From Utricularia gibba (lineage: Eukaryota; Streptophyta; Magnoliopsida; Lamiales; Lentibulariaceae), in the NCBI GenBank assembly GCA_002189035.1, contig NEEC01000004.1, positions 124,001 through 188,000 of the forward strand: DNA of 64,000 bases, read 5' to 3'. Positions 11,323 to 21,483 of this stretch are shown here, one piece after another. The notes under the pieces are model-generated. The model ran no database searches and was not told the DNA's origin. It was given only the letters and a program-made list of their open reading frames with translations. The translations under genes and the position numbers were made by a program. Each line of letters opens with the position of its first letter. Positions within the stretch are counted from its first letter, which is position 1.

Positions 11323-13143
11323 ATGGTGAACTCTGAGCAGGCGAAGAGAAGAGTTGCCTTTGTCCTTGTTGATGGTATTGGCGATGTATCGCTGCCGAGA
11401 TTCAATTACAAGACTCCTCTGCAAGTGGCTAGCACACCCAACTTGGACGCCATCGCATCAGCGGGTGTTAATGGACTCATGGACCCTGTTGAAGTAGGAT
11501 TAGCGTGTGGAAGTGATACTGCCCATCTTTCATTACTGGGTTATGATCCAGGGTGTATTATCGGGGCCGAGGTGCATTTGAATCGATGGGTGCAGGGCTT
11601 GCCATGTCCCCAGGAGATATTGCTTTTAAAGTATGTGATTCTCCATCTTTTCACAACGTGTGTTTGTTCCAGTCCTAAGCACATTCTTGCTTTTTGATCT
11701 AACACTTGATCTTTTCCTTGTTTTATATTATCTTGCAGTCGAACTTTGCTACCCTCGACGAGAAAACTGGAGTTGTTACCAGTAGGAGAGCCGATAGGCA
11801 TTTTGAAGAAGAAGGGCCAGTGCTGTGCGCAGCTTTGGATGGGCTGAAGATTCCTACTTTTCCTGAATATGAAGTCAGGGTCAGGTGTGCGTGTGTGTCC
11901 TCATCAATTAGACATTGATTCCCACATAACCGTGAAATCCCATTACAGATTTCTGTCTCTGGCAATATGATTGTTTTCAGATATGCAACAGAGCACAGAT
12001 GTGGTGTGGTTGTCAAAGGACCTAACTTAAGCGGCAATATATCTGGAACAGACCCGTTGAAGGATAACCGTCTCCTTTTACAAGCTGAACCTCTTGATGA
12101 CTCAGAAGAAGCCAAGAACACTGCTGCAGTTGTCAACGACTTATCGAAGGAGATTTCCCGCATCCTTTCTGCTCATGACATCAACAAGAGAAGGATTGCA
12201 CAAGGAAAGAATATTGCTAATGTTGTCCTCCTGCGAGGATGTGGAATTCGGATTGAGGTAACCTTGGAATCTCCTAGTTGATGCGCCCCTGTTACTCAGC
12301 TTGCTTCTTTTTCTTCCTCTTTTTGTGTACAATGAACCAGGTTCCCCAGTTTGAAAAGATGCATGGTTTATGGCCCTGCATGGTCGCTCCAACGAAAATC
12401 ATTGCTGGCCTGGGCTTATCTCTTGGTATTGACATCCTCGAGGCACCGGGCGCGACCGGAGACTACAGAACGCTGCTAACATCCAAAGCAACCGCAATAG
12501 CGAATGCACTCTCAGCTCCCCTAACCCCCTGTCCTAACGTCTTTGTACCTGGAGAATCAGAACATAAACCCGGCCGATCAGATGGGTACGATTTTGGGTT
12601 CCTTCACATTAAGGTGAGCTTCTGTGCAATCCTTCCATTACCCATCAACATTTTAAAAACCTGCTGTCAAACTGTTCGTAGGCGATAGATGACGCCGGCC
12701 ATGATAAAGCAAGCATCTTCAAAGTGAAAGGCCTTGAAGCTGTTGATAAGGCTATTGGGCAGATGTGTAAGCTGCTTTGGCAATCAGAGTCCAGAGGCAA
12801 GTTTCAGTATTACATCTGTGTGACAGGGGATCATTCGACTCCAGTCGAGTACGGTGACCATAGCTTCGAGCCTGTCCCGTTTGCTCTGTGTCGCCTGAGA
12901 GACTTCGTGGATGCTTTGGGTGGGGAGTCCCGGCTTCAGGAGATCAATCTGGAACCATTTCCGCTCCCCTGTGTGGATGAAAACTCAGAGGACAGCTGCC
13001 CTGCTGCTGAAGAGGGACACGGGGAAGCTTTCAAAGGTGACGGTGTTTGGGAGTTCAGTGAGGTTGCTGCTGCAAAAGGGTGTCTTGGTCGATTTCCGGG
13101 AAGTGAAATGATGAATGTCATAAAGGCGTATCTCAGTCTCTGA
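11323..13143 (+). CDS. Cofactor-independent phosphoglycerate mutase, archaeal (ApgM) type
   Basis: Five exons: 11323-11630, 11739-11884, 11981-12257, 12341-12613, 12682-13143; 488 aa after frame repair. A member of the alkaline-phosphatase superfamily that would interconvert 3- and 2-phosphoglycerate. Visible signatures are the metal-binding VLVDGIGD near the start, CGSDTAHLSLLGYDP with the nucleophile loop, KGPNLSGNISGTDP, LRGCGIRIEVPQFEKMHG, IDDAGHDK and the metal site VTGDHSTPVEYGDHS. This class is separate from the main plant glycolytic iPGAM; Arabidopsis has At3g30841/At4g09520-type homologues of uncertain role. Near 11551-11553 (GGG) the frame shifts: the expected GVYYRGRGAFESMGAG follows GYDP only if one G is restored. 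No organelle leader is evident, suggesting a cytosolic protein. The last exon carries a short low-complexity insert (about residues 428-455). Confidence 0.88.
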
Positions 13144-13566
13144 TTATGTAGACAGGCGGTTGCAGCCACAGCTTCTGAACTGAAGTGAAATGCCCTGATG
13201 AATAATGGTATCCGTCCGTACTTGTTGAATTTATTTTGTCATTAAATTCTAAAATATCACAAAATTGAAAAAGAAAAGATATTTCGGTTGGGCCGGTTGG
13301 GTTGGGTGAATGTTACTCCTCTTCTGCAGTCGTCGCTGGAGTTTCACTTGACTTGGGCCAAGTGGCTTCCTGTTTCTGGCTGTGGGCATGTGACTGGGCG
13401 GTGCATCTTTGGGCTACGACGCTACGCCGTGCCCGTCCCTATCTCTACTTTTTTCGGTCGCTTTGATTTAGAAAATGTGTCGGGCTTATCAGGGGTTTTG
13501 TTACGTCTCAAATTTTTATTCTGGCGGCAATTTTCAACTGTATTGTGCTTCTGTAAAGCTAACACT
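13144..13566. other. Spacer and 5' leader of NBS1
   Basis: A frame is open from 13288 to 13677 but crosses the NBS1 exon in another frame, and its translation resembles nothing. Treated as promoter and leader. Confidence 0.5.
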
Positions 13567-16500
13567 ATGGTTTGGGGTCTCTTTCCGATCGACCCACTTC
13601 CAGGTAGGCTCTTTTTTCTGCGAAAAACTCTACAACGCCGTGTGGTACTCTCAATCGCCGAGGGCGGGCCTAAATGATGCTTTGTATGAATGATGTCCTT
13701 GGAGCATGAACGGAGCTTTGGGGAATCACTTCACTCTGTTTAAAATATTAGCTTTTTTTTTCTCTAAAGTAGTGATGTTTACTGATTTTCAATTTGCATT
13801 TGCTTTAGGCGAAACCGGATACTATATTTTCCAGAAGGGTGTGTATCAAGTAGGCCGAAAAGGTATTTTACTGCCAATTAGTTGTTATTTGAGGTAAATG
13901 CTGTTTGGGATGTCATCCGTGTGCTCTGGAATGGCTTCATCCATTCTGAACTGGAATGTTGATTGCCGAATTCATGTTGTTCAACTGGTTAAGTTGAGAT
14001 GTGTTGCATTCGGCCACATGTGATTATGATTGAGTGTTCTAGTTATTTGGACAATTGAGGTACTAAAAGTCTGAAACAGATATTCCATGTCTGACTAACA
14101 GGTTGTGACATTATTGTGGACAAGGATAAAGGCGTTTCGAGGGTTCATGCTGAAATCATTGTAGAAGAAATGATTTGTGTGGATCTGTCAGCACAGAGGC
14201 AGTCAAATGATTCTTCCAAAGTTAGGATAAGAGACTGCTCCAAGTATGGGACTTCCATTACGACGTGTGCTGGATCTATTAAAAAAGTTCATGAACTTGC
14301 AAATAAAGAAACAGAGCTGATGGATGGGGACGTGGTTAAATTTGGAACTGGAGCTGCAAGATTTAAGTAATTGAGTTTTCATGTTCTACTCATTCTTTGC
14401 TTTACGTTTATCATTAATTGCTTGTTTTTCACTATGATGAATTTGAATGTTGTAGTGACATTTTACAGGTTCTCTTTTGTGCCTCTTATATTTTTTACTT
14501 TATTGTCCAATGCATCCACTGCAAATAAATTGCGAGAAAATGTATTATTGATGGGTAAGAACTGTTTCAAATACTTTCTGGTTACGCTTCTTAGACTTTT
14601 CTCAAAATATAGCTGAAGATATTATATTTCTCATGCAGGTTCCAGTGTCACTCAGGCTTTGAGTTCTCAGACCACACATGTGATCTGTGATGATGTGGTT
14701 TCCTTTAATGATGCAATACTTGATGCTATTTTCGCTCGAAAGGAATTAGTTAAGTGCAGCTGGATAGAGGTATATTACCCATAACGCTTAATGAATTGGA
14801 ATTCCCCTTCCTCTCTGTGTCTCATCCTATTAGTGAAGAAGATGCACGTCACTTACAAAATATGCGCACCATCTGATTTTGGTAGAATTTTTCTGAATCT
14901 TTGTACTTCTTCACATCTTTTATGTTAGTTGCTCACTTCTTTCTTTTACATATATGCATGCCCACACATCATGTGTGGAAGTGATTTTACAATTTTTTTT
15001 TTCAAAATTTCTTCAGCGCATGCTTATTATTGCATTGCGTTGTCAAGGCAATTGCAGGAAGTACTATCAGTAGTGAACTACCCAGCACCTACTTGTGAGT
15101 TTTCTCGGCTTGTTCTCAACATGTCTTGAATGCATTCCTTGGCCTACTGCTTTCTGTCTGGTTTATGCAAGTTTTCCCCTGCAGGCATGCCCCAAATTTA
15201 ATGTTTCAAGGGGTTTCTCTCAGTGCTGTTCCGCCACAATCTAGAGAGACATGTCTGGACGGATATACTTTTGTCCTGGATTCCATTAAGAAAGTATGTC
15301 TCTTTATTTCATGCTTGCTATACTTAAATTTTTCCTAAATATTTGGTCTGCTGAGTGTTCTTGACTCCGAATGTCAATAATGCATCTCTCTCATAAATGG
15401 ACAGATTTCCTCAAGCATGATTACCCTTCTGATCTCCTACTGACTTCCACTTCCCCTGTATTATCTCGCAGTACAAACTCAAAGAGAAGTTCCCGCAGTT
15501 GTTGGAGTTGGCCAGTGCAAAAGTTTGCATTAAACGTGAAGAGTCTTCCAGCAATGTGGGTAAACCATTTTTTTTCTTTTATTGGATATTTTATTTCCTG
15601 AACTATATCTCCATAATTGGCCTTTGCTACCCTCAACTAACTTGTAGCGCAATCTGGTTTTTGTGATCCCGGAAAGCAATACATCTAGAGCTGAAAGTTG
15701 TACAAGCTTGGCAAAGGTGAAAGAGACAGAATTAGTTATGGCTGTTATTTCGGGACATTTAGATCAATCTGTTATTGCCTCACCTCATGGTAAACCCTTG
15801 TGAATAATCTGCCAATGGTTTTATGGGGTAGTGCATAACTAATTTTCTGGAGTACTCCATATTGCAGAGATCGTTACATCTTCAGGTTCATCCGACGAAA
15901 CGGTAGTAGCGGAATCTGACATGGAAATGGAAACTGCCACTTCAATGGAAACATCGAACGCATTTTTGGCTGAAGCTGGAAAAGAAGCGGAAGTAGAGAT
16001 TAGGAAAACCAAGCCTTACGAAAATCCCGTTCTAATTGGAGAACCTGGTGATGATGGCAGTAGGAAGAATATTCTCCCAAAAAATACTCAACTTGAGTTC
16101 CTTGGGAATCGTCATGTTGAGGCTACAACTGCTTTGAAGTCTGATAAGTTGCTGCAAGATAGAGGGGAAGGTAATTTCATCATCCTTAAGGACAAGGGTG
16201 TTGCTTCAGAATGTCCAGGTCTTGAGGTGATATTTAGTCCAGAGCTGATTGTCAGGCGACAATGTGGAAATTGTACCACAGATGGTGAGCCAACAAATTT
16301 CAAGCGTTTTAAGAAGGTAACACGCCTCATAAATAGTATGGATGTGCACTTCATTATTTGAGCTGCAGAATCACCTTATGCTGGTCTTTCCTTTCTTGTT
16401 AGACGAATACTCCATCAGGGAACAGCTTCACCAACCTCATCCCGTTCTCAAAGCATCCATATCAGTATGTTTCTATGATTCTTTCGCTTAGATAGTTGAT

Positions 16501-16796
16501 TCATCCACGATTAATCTAGCATCACTGTGCCTCTTACATTCATCAGGGAAGCCAACTATGGAAGCAATGATATAGCTGAAGCCTACAGAGAGGAGAAGAA
16601 ACGGAAGCAAATGGAAGCTGCGTCGGAGGACTTGTTCAACAATGACAAGGTTTATTCTTTGTGCACTGCATGCCAATTCCCAATCTTTCATCTTTCTACA
16701 TTCTCTAATCCTTTTTTCTTCCTTACATCTCATTACGCGATCCAGGTAAAAAGAAGAAACTCTGGTTCTATTCTCCGGTTCTTAGATCCTGCTTAG
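13567..16796 (+). CDS. NBS1: NBS1 (nibrin), MRN complex subunit
   Basis: Thirteen exons, starting 13567-13603, 13809-13862, 14102-14366, 14469-14554 and 14639-14769 and ending 16746-16796; 539 aa with all frames joining. The N-terminal FHA domain (about 1-120) shows QVGRKGCDIIV, GVSRVHAEI and CSKYGTS. One or two BRCT-like repeats follow (THVICDDV, TCLDGYTFVLDS). The C-terminal half is acidic and Ser/Thr-rich and carries the MRE11-binding motif TNFKRFKK; the C-terminal helix EEKKRKQMEAASEDLF matches the ATM-interaction end. NBS1 brings MRE11-RAD50 to DNA double-strand breaks and activates ATM, in the nucleus. Exon 6 (15048-15094) is my weakest call, chosen because it keeps the frame and matches the SELPS segment of plant homologues. 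Confidence 0.9.
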
Positions 16797-17090
16797 TTTA
16801 GTGCATTCAGATGCTCTGGCCCAACCATGGTTCCCCATTGTAGAAGGATGAACCGGTTGCCTTGTCCATCGGAAGGGATGATGTTTGACTCCCACCGGCG
16901 GTTTCTCAGCCGCTAATAATGTTGCAGTTCATATGTTACACTCCTCGAAACGAAATGGGCATTTCGGAGACTGAGTTTTATGGATATTGCTTCTGCATAA
17001 AACAACACAATATGCAGTGATGGAATCCCAACCGGAAGGTAGGGTTTGGATTCTTTCGACAACAATGGAATTTTATTGTGAAGAAACAGT
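16797..17090. other. Tail-to-tail 3' UTR region
   Basis: Converging 3' ends of NBS1 (+) and the MGSCFSKK gene (-). Nothing further seen. Confidence 0.5.
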
Positions 17091-18879
17091 TCAAGAAGAG
17101 ACAGCAGCGGGAGTAACTGCTGTAGAACAAGGAACCTGAATAATCCCATTTCTGGACTTTTGTCGCTGAGGAGAAACGGAGTCTTTCTTCTTGGAATTCA
17201 AAGTTCTTTTGTTGACTTTAGTTCCGCTCCGCCTCGTGTCCCCAGAAGAAGAAACCCATCTATCAGTCGACTCCGCTGAATTTGGCTCCTTTTTGGATGC
17301 AGAAAAAGCGGTTTTTCGCTGAACCCCTGCAATCTTGTTACTGCCTGAAGATTCTTCTTCTCCGATATTGCCCCTGCCACCATTCACGCACTTTCGAGAG
17401 CTGGGCGCCGTCTGATCTTGGGTATCAATAATCATAGACTCGAAAACTGGCTCCCCTATTTCATCCTTCATATTTCCTGCCGGATTAGATTCCGGAGCTC
17501 TCCCGTTTGCACAATGTTTACGCAACTTTTCTCTTCTGTGATCTTCCATCAGAGATGTTGAAAAGTTGGAACCGACGCTGGAGTTAAGATCAGCCACTGC
17601 TTCAAGAATGCTACATGCCTTTGTGACACAAGTTGGCAGCGAGATATCAGATGGGGCAACGTCCTTTTGATGAAAGTTTTGGATATCTTCTAGAAGAAGA
17701 GCTGCGTACGATGAAACATTGGTATCTTCAGGATTGAGGTCGAGGTCTCGCGAGAGACGAGACGACCTGGTTCTGGCAAATCCCTGGTGAACTTTCGGGT
17801 CTAAGAGGATAAGCTCCTCATTTTTGGTGTTCTTGAAGCCCGTGTTGTTTTGCTTATTGACGTGAGGCACCTGCGTATCCCATTGATGCATTTGTTACAT
17901 GAAAATGGGTTCAGAAGCTAGAGAATGGTGAATTGATGTTGCTACTGACCTGGGAGCTGATGATGGTGTCGATTTCAGTGAGTGGATTCCTTCGGAAAGG
18001 AGAATGCTCTGCTTTTTTTGAGTTGCTCCGGCTGAGACATTGTGCTTGTTGATTATTCTCGTTGAAGGTCCTCGCACGCGCCGGGGAACGAGCACGAGGA
18101 GATGCGGTGCCGGCGGAGTTTCGCTTTACGGGGGTTCTCTTCACCGCCGTGGGATTCGAATCAGCGTTGATACTCTTGTCCATCGGCACGGTGGCAGGGA
18201 CGGAGACCATTTTTCCCGGGTTGGTAGATTTGGCATTTATTGCACTTGAGTTTGAATTTGAATAATTCCGACTTGAAACTGGGGACTGGGATCTCCGACC
18301 CGGAGATCTACTCACGCGCCTCCCTCCGCCGCCGCTTCCTCGTTCTCTGCTTCCGGGCCGCCGTTGATTTGAAGTCTGGGTTTTCTCTCTTTCTCTACTT
18401 GGTGACCTCCTCCCCTGTGACAGCCTATGGCGGTTGTCTCTTTCCCTCGCCACCATATCTTCATCTCCGGCAGCGGCGTTGCTCCCTCCTAACTTTGTCG
18501 GTTCGTTGTCGAAATCGCAACTTCGCCCTGAAGCCAGGTTCTTTCTTTCATCATTTTCTGCCCTGGTGGTGGAAGAGTTTCGGCTGAGTCTCCCGCACTG
18601 GATCAAAATTGCGTCCACCTCTTCCTTGGAGCAGCTCGGTATCCTCGCAGGATCTCGTACAACGCCGTCAACTGCAGAATCTGCTTCGGGTTTCTTGAGT
18701 TCGCCGGAAGGCTGCAATTCGTGGCCTCTCCGGTGCTTGATGATGAAAACCTCTTTCTTGACGAATGTTTCTTCGGGGAGTTTCGTTTTCACCAACTGGG
18801 ACTCACATTTAGGTCTCTCTTGCCTGATTGCCGCCGTGGACGGCACACCGCGACTCTTCTTGCTGAAACAACTCCCCAT
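17091..18879 (-). CDS. Uncharacterised plant protein with N-myristoylation signal and basic Ser/Arg-rich region
   Basis: Two exons, 18879-17950 and 17870-17091; 569 aa. It begins MGSCFSKKSRG: Gly2 with Ser and Cys nearby is a good N-myristoylation and palmitoylation signal, so plasma-membrane attachment is likely (inference). A short charged segment with VDAILIQCGRLSR (about 85-100) is followed by a long basic, disordered Ser/Arg/Pro region (about 140-290: RRSPSREREK, SRSPGRRSQSP). The C-terminal exon has a conserved-looking block around LDLNPEDTNVSSYAALLLEDIQNFH and VTKACSILEAVADLN. Similar proteins exist across plants, often named after SRRM by their composition only; I know of no function. 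The SR-like part alone should not be read as a splicing role. It lies head-to-head with the DJ-1 gene (387-base gap). Confidence 0.8.
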
Positions 18880-19266
18880 CTCAGATTGGGGGATAGCTGA
18901 AAAATCAGCCAGAGACTGACAAGGGAACTTATTAGGGTCGGAGCACGGCGCCCAAAAAGAAAACGCAATAATGCGATTCGCCGGAGCTGGGGACGAAGAC
19001 TTTCAAAATTTGCTGTGGCGGGTGAGTGAAAATCTATCAACCAAAAAAAACAATTGCAATCAGGCCGCACAAAGGACATTCGGCCCAAATGCAATTATAA
19101 GCCCAGATGAGGCCCAAGGAATTCTCGCACTTTGTTCTTTTTTTTTCATTTTCTAAATCTACAAAAGGAGGCGAGCTCTATCCACAACTCCAGGCACGCT
19201 TTAAGAGACTCCAGAAGGTCCATCGTCTTCCACTCGAGGGCGATCTTGATCTGGTTTGACATTGAG
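18880..19266. other. Divergent promoter between MGSCFSKK gene (-) and DJ-1 gene (+)
   Basis: 387 bases separate the two start codons, so regulatory DNA is probably shared. Small frames on both strands lack recognisable content. Confidence 0.5.
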
Positions 19267-20694
19267 ATGGTACCGAGAAGAAAGTACTCTTGTTAGTCGG
19301 CGATTATGTCGAGGACTACGAGGTGATGGTTCCGTTTCAAGCTCTATCGGCTTACGGATTAAAAGTTGACGCCGTTTGCCCCGGCAAGAAATCCGGTGAC
19401 ATTTGTCGTACAGCCATCCATGACGCTCTTGGCCACCAGGTTTTCCATATACTTCGACCAATTGTTTGACTCCATTTCGATTTTGTTCGTCACTGCTCCG
19501 CTTGATATTCTCCTTTCTGCGATGTGCGCAGACGTATTCTGAATCCAGGGGTCACAATTTTAACCTGAACGCTACGTTTGATGAAATAGATCCATTGAAG
19601 TACGATGGGCTCGTCATCCCAGGGGGCGCGCTCCTGAATACCTTGCCATGAATGAATCTGTGTTGACTTTGGTTAAGGAATTCCAGAAATCCGAGAAACC
19701 GATTGCATCCATCTGCCATGGTCAGCTGATCCTCGCTGCAGCTGATGTTGTCAAGGGCAGGAAATGCACTGCTTACCCTGCTGTTAAGCCTGCACTGATC
19801 GCAGCAGGGGCTCATTGGGTAGAACCAGAAACTCTGGCTTTCTGTACGAAAGATGGGAATCTCATAACTGGTGCTACCTATGAAGGCCATCCCGAGTTCA
19901 TTCGCCTCTTCATCAAAGCACTCGGCGCAAGTATATCTGGTTCTGGTAAAAGGATACTCTTTATCTGCGGGGTAAGAATAAAATCCATCAACTGGTTCAT
20001 TCCCATATGTTACCAATTCACTGTCCATGTCTATGCTTCATATGTATCAGGACTACATGGAGGACTACGAAGTAATGGTTCCATTTCAGTCTCTTCAAGC
20101 TCTGGATTGCCACGTCGATTCAGTGTGCCCCGGAAAGAAAGCTGGTGAGATATGTGCAACTGCTGTTCATGACTTCGAAGGTGATCAGACCTACAGTGAG
20201 AAACCAGGCCACAATTTTACGATCACAAAGAGCTTCGACTGCGTGGATGCCTCAACATACGATGGGTTAGTGATTCCGGGAGGACGGGCACCCGAGTACC
20301 TGGCATTGGATGAGAACGTTGTTCAGTTAGTTAGATGGTTCATGGAGTCTCGGAAACCAGTTGCATCCATTTGCCATGGCCAACAGATTTTAGCTGCCGC
20401 TGGTGTTCTGAAGGTGAAGTCTTTTATTCAATTCGGGTGTTTCATGGCTGTGGCTTACAAAGTTGCTGTCTTTTTACATTTTTTTAGGGTAAGAAGTGCA
20501 CCGCGTACCCAGCAGTGAAGCTAAATGTGGTTCTCTCCGGGGCTACTTGGCTGGAGCCGGATCCGATTCACCGGTGCTTTACGGATGGGCATCTGGTCAC
20601 CGGAGCGGCATGGCCAGGCCACCCAGAGTTCATAGCACAGTTCATGGCTCTTCTTGGCCTCAGTGTATCTTTTCGAGGGCAGGCCAAGGTGTAG
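19267..20694 (+). CDS. DJ1D: Tandem-domain DJ-1/PfpI protein (DJ1D-like)
   Basis: Four exons: 19267-19439, 19532-19971, 20051-20413, 20488-20694; 394 aa after repair, the usual length for Arabidopsis DJ1D. Two DJ-1/PfpI domains each have [15 protein letters not shown] or its counterpart, DGLVIPGG, and the nucleophile-elbow Cys in ASICHGQ. Plant DJ-1 homologues have glyoxalase III-type activity on methylglyoxal and protect from carbonyl stress; the localisation here is probably cytosolic. Two frame breaks occur. First, the only ATG in a fitting place (19267) is one frame off from [11 protein letters not shown]; one G missing in ATGG would fix it. Second, at 19622-19626 (GGGGG) domain 1 should read [11 protein letters not shown] exactly as in domain 2, but one G is lacking. 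The 3' UTR meets the snoRNA transcript coming from the other strand. Confidence 0.87.
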
Positions 20695-20846
20695 CTTTGA
20701 TGGCACTTTCCTTCGTCTTGAGAATAAAAATTTACTCCCAGAATAAACATTGATCTTGTTAATTGTCAAAAGGCATCACTGGGTTGAATTTCAAGTTATA
20801 GGAACTACGGTTCCGCATTCCTACATTTCAAGGGTGAAAACCTAGA

Positions 20847-20948
20847 AATGGATCAGATTTCTGGCATGGATTCCTCCAGTTAAGGAGAAAAGTAGTAGCG
20901 CAGTATATTCAGCTTCGATCATTTGGGGAAATAATCGTCATTTCCATT
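20847..20948 (-). ncRNA. Box C/D snoRNA candidate, copy B
   Basis: Read on the minus strand, AATGGA is followed by box C TGACGA (20940-20935). The molecule ends with box D CTGA (20856-20853) and TCCATT, which pairs perfectly with AATGGA as the terminal stem. Length is 102 nt. An internal CTGA after ATGATCGAAG is the likely D' box. The block upstream of D' (ATTTCCCCAAATGAT) is nearly the same as in copy A, so both probably guide the same target. I could not identify the target rRNA site. Confidence 0.65.
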
Positions 20949-20997
20949 AACACGACACAGCATAAGAAACAATCTATCAAAAAAGTGAATAAGGTAG

Positions 20998-21108
20998 AGA
21001 TGGATCAGAATATCTGGCTTGGATTTTCTCCCTAGGAAGAAAATACATAAAGAGCGCTCAGTAATTTCAGTTTCGAATCATCTGGGGAAATACTCATCAC
21101 CTCCATCT
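20998..21108 (-). ncRNA. Box C/D snoRNA candidate, copy A
   Basis: On the minus strand the order is AGATGGA, GG, box C TGATGA (21099-21094), a guide region with ATTTCCCCAGATGATTCG, D' CTGA, and a second region ending in box D CTGA (21008-21005). TCCATCT then pairs with AGATGGA over seven bases. Length is 111 nt. Box C is a perfect match to RUGAUGA. About 50 bases separate it from copy B, to which it is clearly related along its length, so the pair arose by local duplication. A fitting promoter lies upstream (21447-21483). Confidence 0.72.
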
Positions 21109-21446
21109 CCGTAAAAAGGATTCAAAAGAAAAAAAACGAAAAACCAGTATCTTCCAGATCCAGATATCGACAACAAAAACGAGAGAAAAATTTCACCGAT
21201 TCCGACTTTGCTCCTCCGAAACGGCGGAGATCCATTAAAAAGACAAACGGCTGGTTAACAATATAGCGTCGTCTCATACACAACGCCCAATTCAATAACG
21301 GGGCGCTGGTAATCAGTAATCGACGCGGTTACCTGCGGCCTAGAGAGGAGAAAGCGAAAAGAAGGAATACACTACCGCGGCGGCGGATAAGGAATAGCAA
21401 CACAGTAGATTCGAAAGCATGGAGACCTGGAAGCGACGGGGAGAGA

Positions 21447-21483
21447 TTATATAAGCGAAGGCAGCCAGCAGCGGAAACCCTAA
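21447..21483 (-). promoter_or_regulatory. Telobox + TATA promoter of the snoRNA transcript
   Basis: AAACCCTAA (21475-21483; TTAGGGTTT on the minus strand) lies about 20 bases upstream, on the minus strand, of TTATATAA (21447-21454). This pairing is typical of plant ribosomal-protein and snoRNA cluster promoters. The DNA from 21420 down to 21110 would be the 5' part of the snoRNA host transcript. It has no long ORF. Confidence 0.6.
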
